This document shows, piece after piece, positions 62,473 to 64,000 of a stretch of DNA of 64,000 bases; within the stretch, counting starts at the first letter, position 1; each line of letters begins with the position of its first letter. Below the pieces are notes generated by a model. That model had not been told where the DNA came from. It ran no database searches and saw only the letters and a program-made list of their open reading frames with translations. The position numbers were made by a program, and so were the translations under genes. The stretch is from CAYWVO01 sp964461835. Its GTDB lineage: Bacteria; Zixibacteria; MSB-5A5; WJJR01; JAJRUJ01. The stretch covers positions 1-64,000 of the forward strand of contig CAYWVO010000009.1 in the NCBI GenBank assembly GCA_964461835.1, written 5' to 3'.

Positions 62473-63078
62473 TCAACTCGTGGAAGGTCCCTTGGCCAGG
62501 AGCGCTTCAATGGTCGGTACGTAGAACCGGCGTGGGCGGAAGCCGGTGTGGCGTTCCACAATGACACCATCACGATCGATTATAAATGAGACCGGAATCC
62601 CGCGGAAATTGCCGTATTTCTGTACAACTTCCTCGTTGCCGATTGCGGTAGGATAGGTAATTTCCATTTTGTCGACAAATTTCTCTACTACCGGCCTCCC
62701 ACCGGCATCCAGCGAAACGCCGATTACCACGAAATCCTGATCCCGATATTCTTCGTACAGCGCCTTTAAATGCGGTATCGTGCGCCGGCACGGGACGCAC
62801 CAGGTTGCCCAGAAATCCAACAGAATGACCGAGCCTTTATAGTCAGACAACCGCAAGGTGCCGCCCTCCGTGCGCGGAATTTCAAAATCCGCGGCAATCG
62901 GTCCGCGGGACTTCGACAGAGTATCAGGGTACGTAGTGTCGGCAGCAAGCGCCTGGAGGCGTTCCAATTTGGAGGTGCGCGATTCTGCCGACTCGCCTGA
63001 GTCATTTTGTGAGCAACCAAACAGAAGACCCCCCACCACAAAGGATAGGCGGATCAATTTAAAAACAGACAAACGCAT
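62473..63078 (-). CDS. TlpA/ResA-like thioredoxin-fold lipoprotein
   Basis: A 201-residue protein with a signal peptide and lipobox (LLFGC) and then a TlpA-like thioredoxin domain: IAADFEIPRTEGGTLRLSD, LLDFWATWCVPCRRTIPHL (active site CVPC), and the cis-proline in RGIPVSFIIDRDG. It is anchored in the membrane facing the periplasm and reduces disulfides in envelope proteins or cytochrome maturation. A structured leader lies upstream at 63116-63189. Confidence 0.9.
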   Translation of the reverse strand: MRLSVFKLIRLSFVVGGLLFGCSQNDSGESAESRTSKLERLQALAADTTYPDTLSKSRGPIAADFEIPRTEGGTLRLSDYKGSVILLDFWATWCVPCRRTIPHLKALYEEYRDQDFVVIGVSLDAGGRPVVEKFVDKMEITYPTAIGNEEVVQKYGNFRGIPVSFIIDRDGVIVERHTGFRPRRFYVPTIEALLAKGPSTS

Positions 63079-63115
63079 GCGTATCTACCTCTGATTACCG
63101 GGAGAAAACCAATAG

Positions 63116-63189
63116 AAAAAGCTACCGCTGCTCTTTTATCCGAGAGGGGGGCAGGGAAACTCGGACAAAGTGCGGAAAACAACGGTAGC
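63116..63189 (-). ncRNA. Possible structured leader RNA or small RNA
   Basis: Read on the minus strand, a 10-bp outer stem with one G-T pair (63189-63180 with 63130-63121, GCTACCGTTG/CAGCGGTAGC) encloses a 6-bp inner stem (TCCGAG/CTCGGA, 63165-63160 with 63144-63139) and is followed by five Ts. It ends about 38 bases before the TlpA-like start codon. It could be a terminator, an attenuator or riboswitch-like leader, or a small RNA. No known riboswitch consensus was recognised. Confidence 0.35.
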
Positions 63190-63324
63190 CCTTTATTCTC
63201 TGCCTTACATTTCACCGCTATGTTATCCACATCCGTTGAAATTGTCAATCGAATTTTGCGCAGATATTTATCCCGGCGAAAAACTAACACAAGTTACGAT
63301 ATAATTTAACATTAGCGATTCCAC

Positions 63325-63362
63325 GAATAAAAGGCGTGCAAGCTCCGCACGAACCCGCCTTG
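63325..63362 (-). terminator. Probable terminator after the thioredoxin-like gene
   Basis: On the minus strand AAGGC/GCCTT and GTGC/GCAC form a bulged stem, followed by TTTTATT. It lies about 48 bases past the stop of the gene ending at 63410. Confidence 0.5.
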
Positions 63363-63409
63363 AATGAAAACATTGGGTGAATTTCGTATTTCTATGTGTA
63401 TCAATCGGT

Positions 63410-63970
63410 TCAGAGTTTTCCACTTTTTTTCAACTGGATAAACTTGTCAAAACTCTTGTTCTTGAAATGCTCTTCCCCGACAAACTGTACCAAGCTGAGA
63501 AAATCCTCAGCATTCCGATATCCTGGCACTTTGAACAGAGCCTTGCCTTCTGGGCTAAGGAAAAAGTATGTCGGATAACCTGTTGCCTTATAAACACCTA
63601 CCGCCAATTGCCTCTCAGTTAGCTTCACATCCTGATGTACCACCGTATCCGGCGCTTCAGCGTTTACTTTAACTGCCACCATATTATCATTAAGGAATTC
63701 AACGACTTCCGGGTCTTTGAACGTTGATCGATCCATACGCTTGCACCAACCGCACCACGTGGTATAGAAGTCGATAAGGACGTACTTACCTTCTTCTTGC
63801 GCCTTTTCCAAACCGGTCGTGTAATTCAACCACTGGATTTCGTTGGTCTTCCTGGCGGTTTTCTCCGAGGTGGCTTTGACGGGATCGGCCTGTATGCCGG
63901 TGGGGCAGATGATAACTGACAAGACCACCAGGCTGCCCAAGAGACTAATTGCCCGTAAACGCTTTTTCAT
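63410..63970 (-). CDS. Exported thioredoxin-like protein (WCGWC)
   Basis: About 186 residues with a signal peptide (LLGSLVVLSVIICPTGIQA) and a thioredoxin-like domain of the DUF255/thioredoxin_7 type: VLIDFYTTWCGWCKRMDRST, a strand VAVKVNAE, and the cis-proline in ATGYPTYFFLS. It is a periplasmic thiol oxidoreductase. GGGAGTGTTGCA lies before the ATG at 63970; an in-frame start at 64000 would touch the window edge. It forms a redox pair with the TlpA-like protein downstream. Confidence 0.88.
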   Translation of the reverse strand: MKKRLRAISLLGSLVVLSVIICPTGIQADPVKATSEKTARKTNEIQWLNYTTGLEKAQEEGKYVLIDFYTTWCGWCKRMDRSTFKDPEVVEFLNDNMVAVKVNAEAPDTVVHQDVKLTERQLAVGVYKATGYPTYFFLSPEGKALFKVPGYRNAEDFLSLVQFVGEEHFKNKSFDKFIQLKKSGKL

Positions 63971-64000
63971 TGCAACACTCCCAGTTGTAATTCTGATCAC

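Larger units (their letters stand above)
63079..63409. other. Intergenic region with leader structure and terminator
   Basis: No gene is supported in these 331 bases. They hold a two-stem structure ending in a T-run (63116-63189) and a probable terminator (63325-63362), both on the minus strand. The AT-rich part between them (63200-63320) could contain the promoter of the TlpA-like gene, but no convincing -35/-10 pair was seen. Confidence 0.6.

Overview
The window looks like chromosomal DNA of a Gram-negative bacterium, most likely from an uncultured FCB-superphylum lineage (candidate phylum Zixibacteria or a relative). That placement is an inference. It rests on dockerin repeats, a cohesin-like lipoprotein, a PorV/UPF0164-like outer-membrane protein, many lipoproteins with a clear lipobox, long solenoid proteins, and moderate G+C with palindrome-rich intergenic blocks. 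I see no phage, transposase, CRISPR array, rRNA or tRNA gene. Almost all DNA is ordinary core or envelope gene content in long co-directional runs.

Layout. 0.3-4.0 kb (minus): a radical SAM protein translationally coupled to a tiny membrane protein, a TGS-domain GTPase, a dual-receiver protein and an HNH nuclease. 4.3-5.2 kb (plus): a tandem-GNAT protein. 5.3-10.3 kb (minus): an amino-acid catabolic run of class III aminotransferase, asparaginase II and tryptophanase, then a lipoprotein and a DUF554 protein. 10.5-13.8 kb: endonuclease V, a GAF/receiver membrane sensor and a small LiaF-like membrane protein. 13.9-20.4 kb (minus): a dockerin-bearing M23 protein, the cmk-plsC-rpsA operon, and an SDR/enoyl-CoA hydratase pair. 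20.6-26.2 kb: a cohesin-like lipoprotein (plus), then minus-strand DUF2203, GlcD-type oxidase, DUF1648, YjbQ and an acyl-CoA synthetase. 26.2-35.4 kb (minus): an HDOD protein, a glycosyltransferase, a YprB-like exonuclease, a HEAT protein, a repeat solenoid, a response regulator and a multi-GAF sensor.

35.7-44.2 kb (plus): a 1038-residue beta-helix lipoprotein, then a compact TCA operon sucC-sucD-ndk-larA homolog-mdh ending in a strong terminator. SucD carries a histone-H1-like basic tail of about 140 residues, the most unusual coding feature here. 44.2-46.4 kb: one lipoprotein gene between two repeat blocks that share inverted copies of two repeats. 46.4-50.0 kb (plus): icd, efp, rnhC and an IF2B-like gene. 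50.0-64 kb (minus): a CCA-adding enzyme, carbamate kinase with a cyclic-2,3-diphosphoglycerate-synthetase-like protein, an aldehyde dehydrogenase, MATE pump, MBL hydrolase, threonine aldolase, polyprenol-kinase-like protein, SurA-like isomerase, PorV-like porin and two thioredoxin-fold proteins.

Together the genes describe an amino-acid-using heterotroph with a TCA cycle and an elaborate cell envelope. Signalling proteins recur in which the usual catalytic parts are missing or degenerate: orphan DHp domains, a sensor without an ATPase domain, and receivers lacking key residues. No single cassette stands out as a complete new system. The best leads are the SucD tail, the larA homolog beside mdh, the 12-unit DxxGxDxY solenoid, the structured leader near 63.1 kb and the hairpin-rich repeat blocks.
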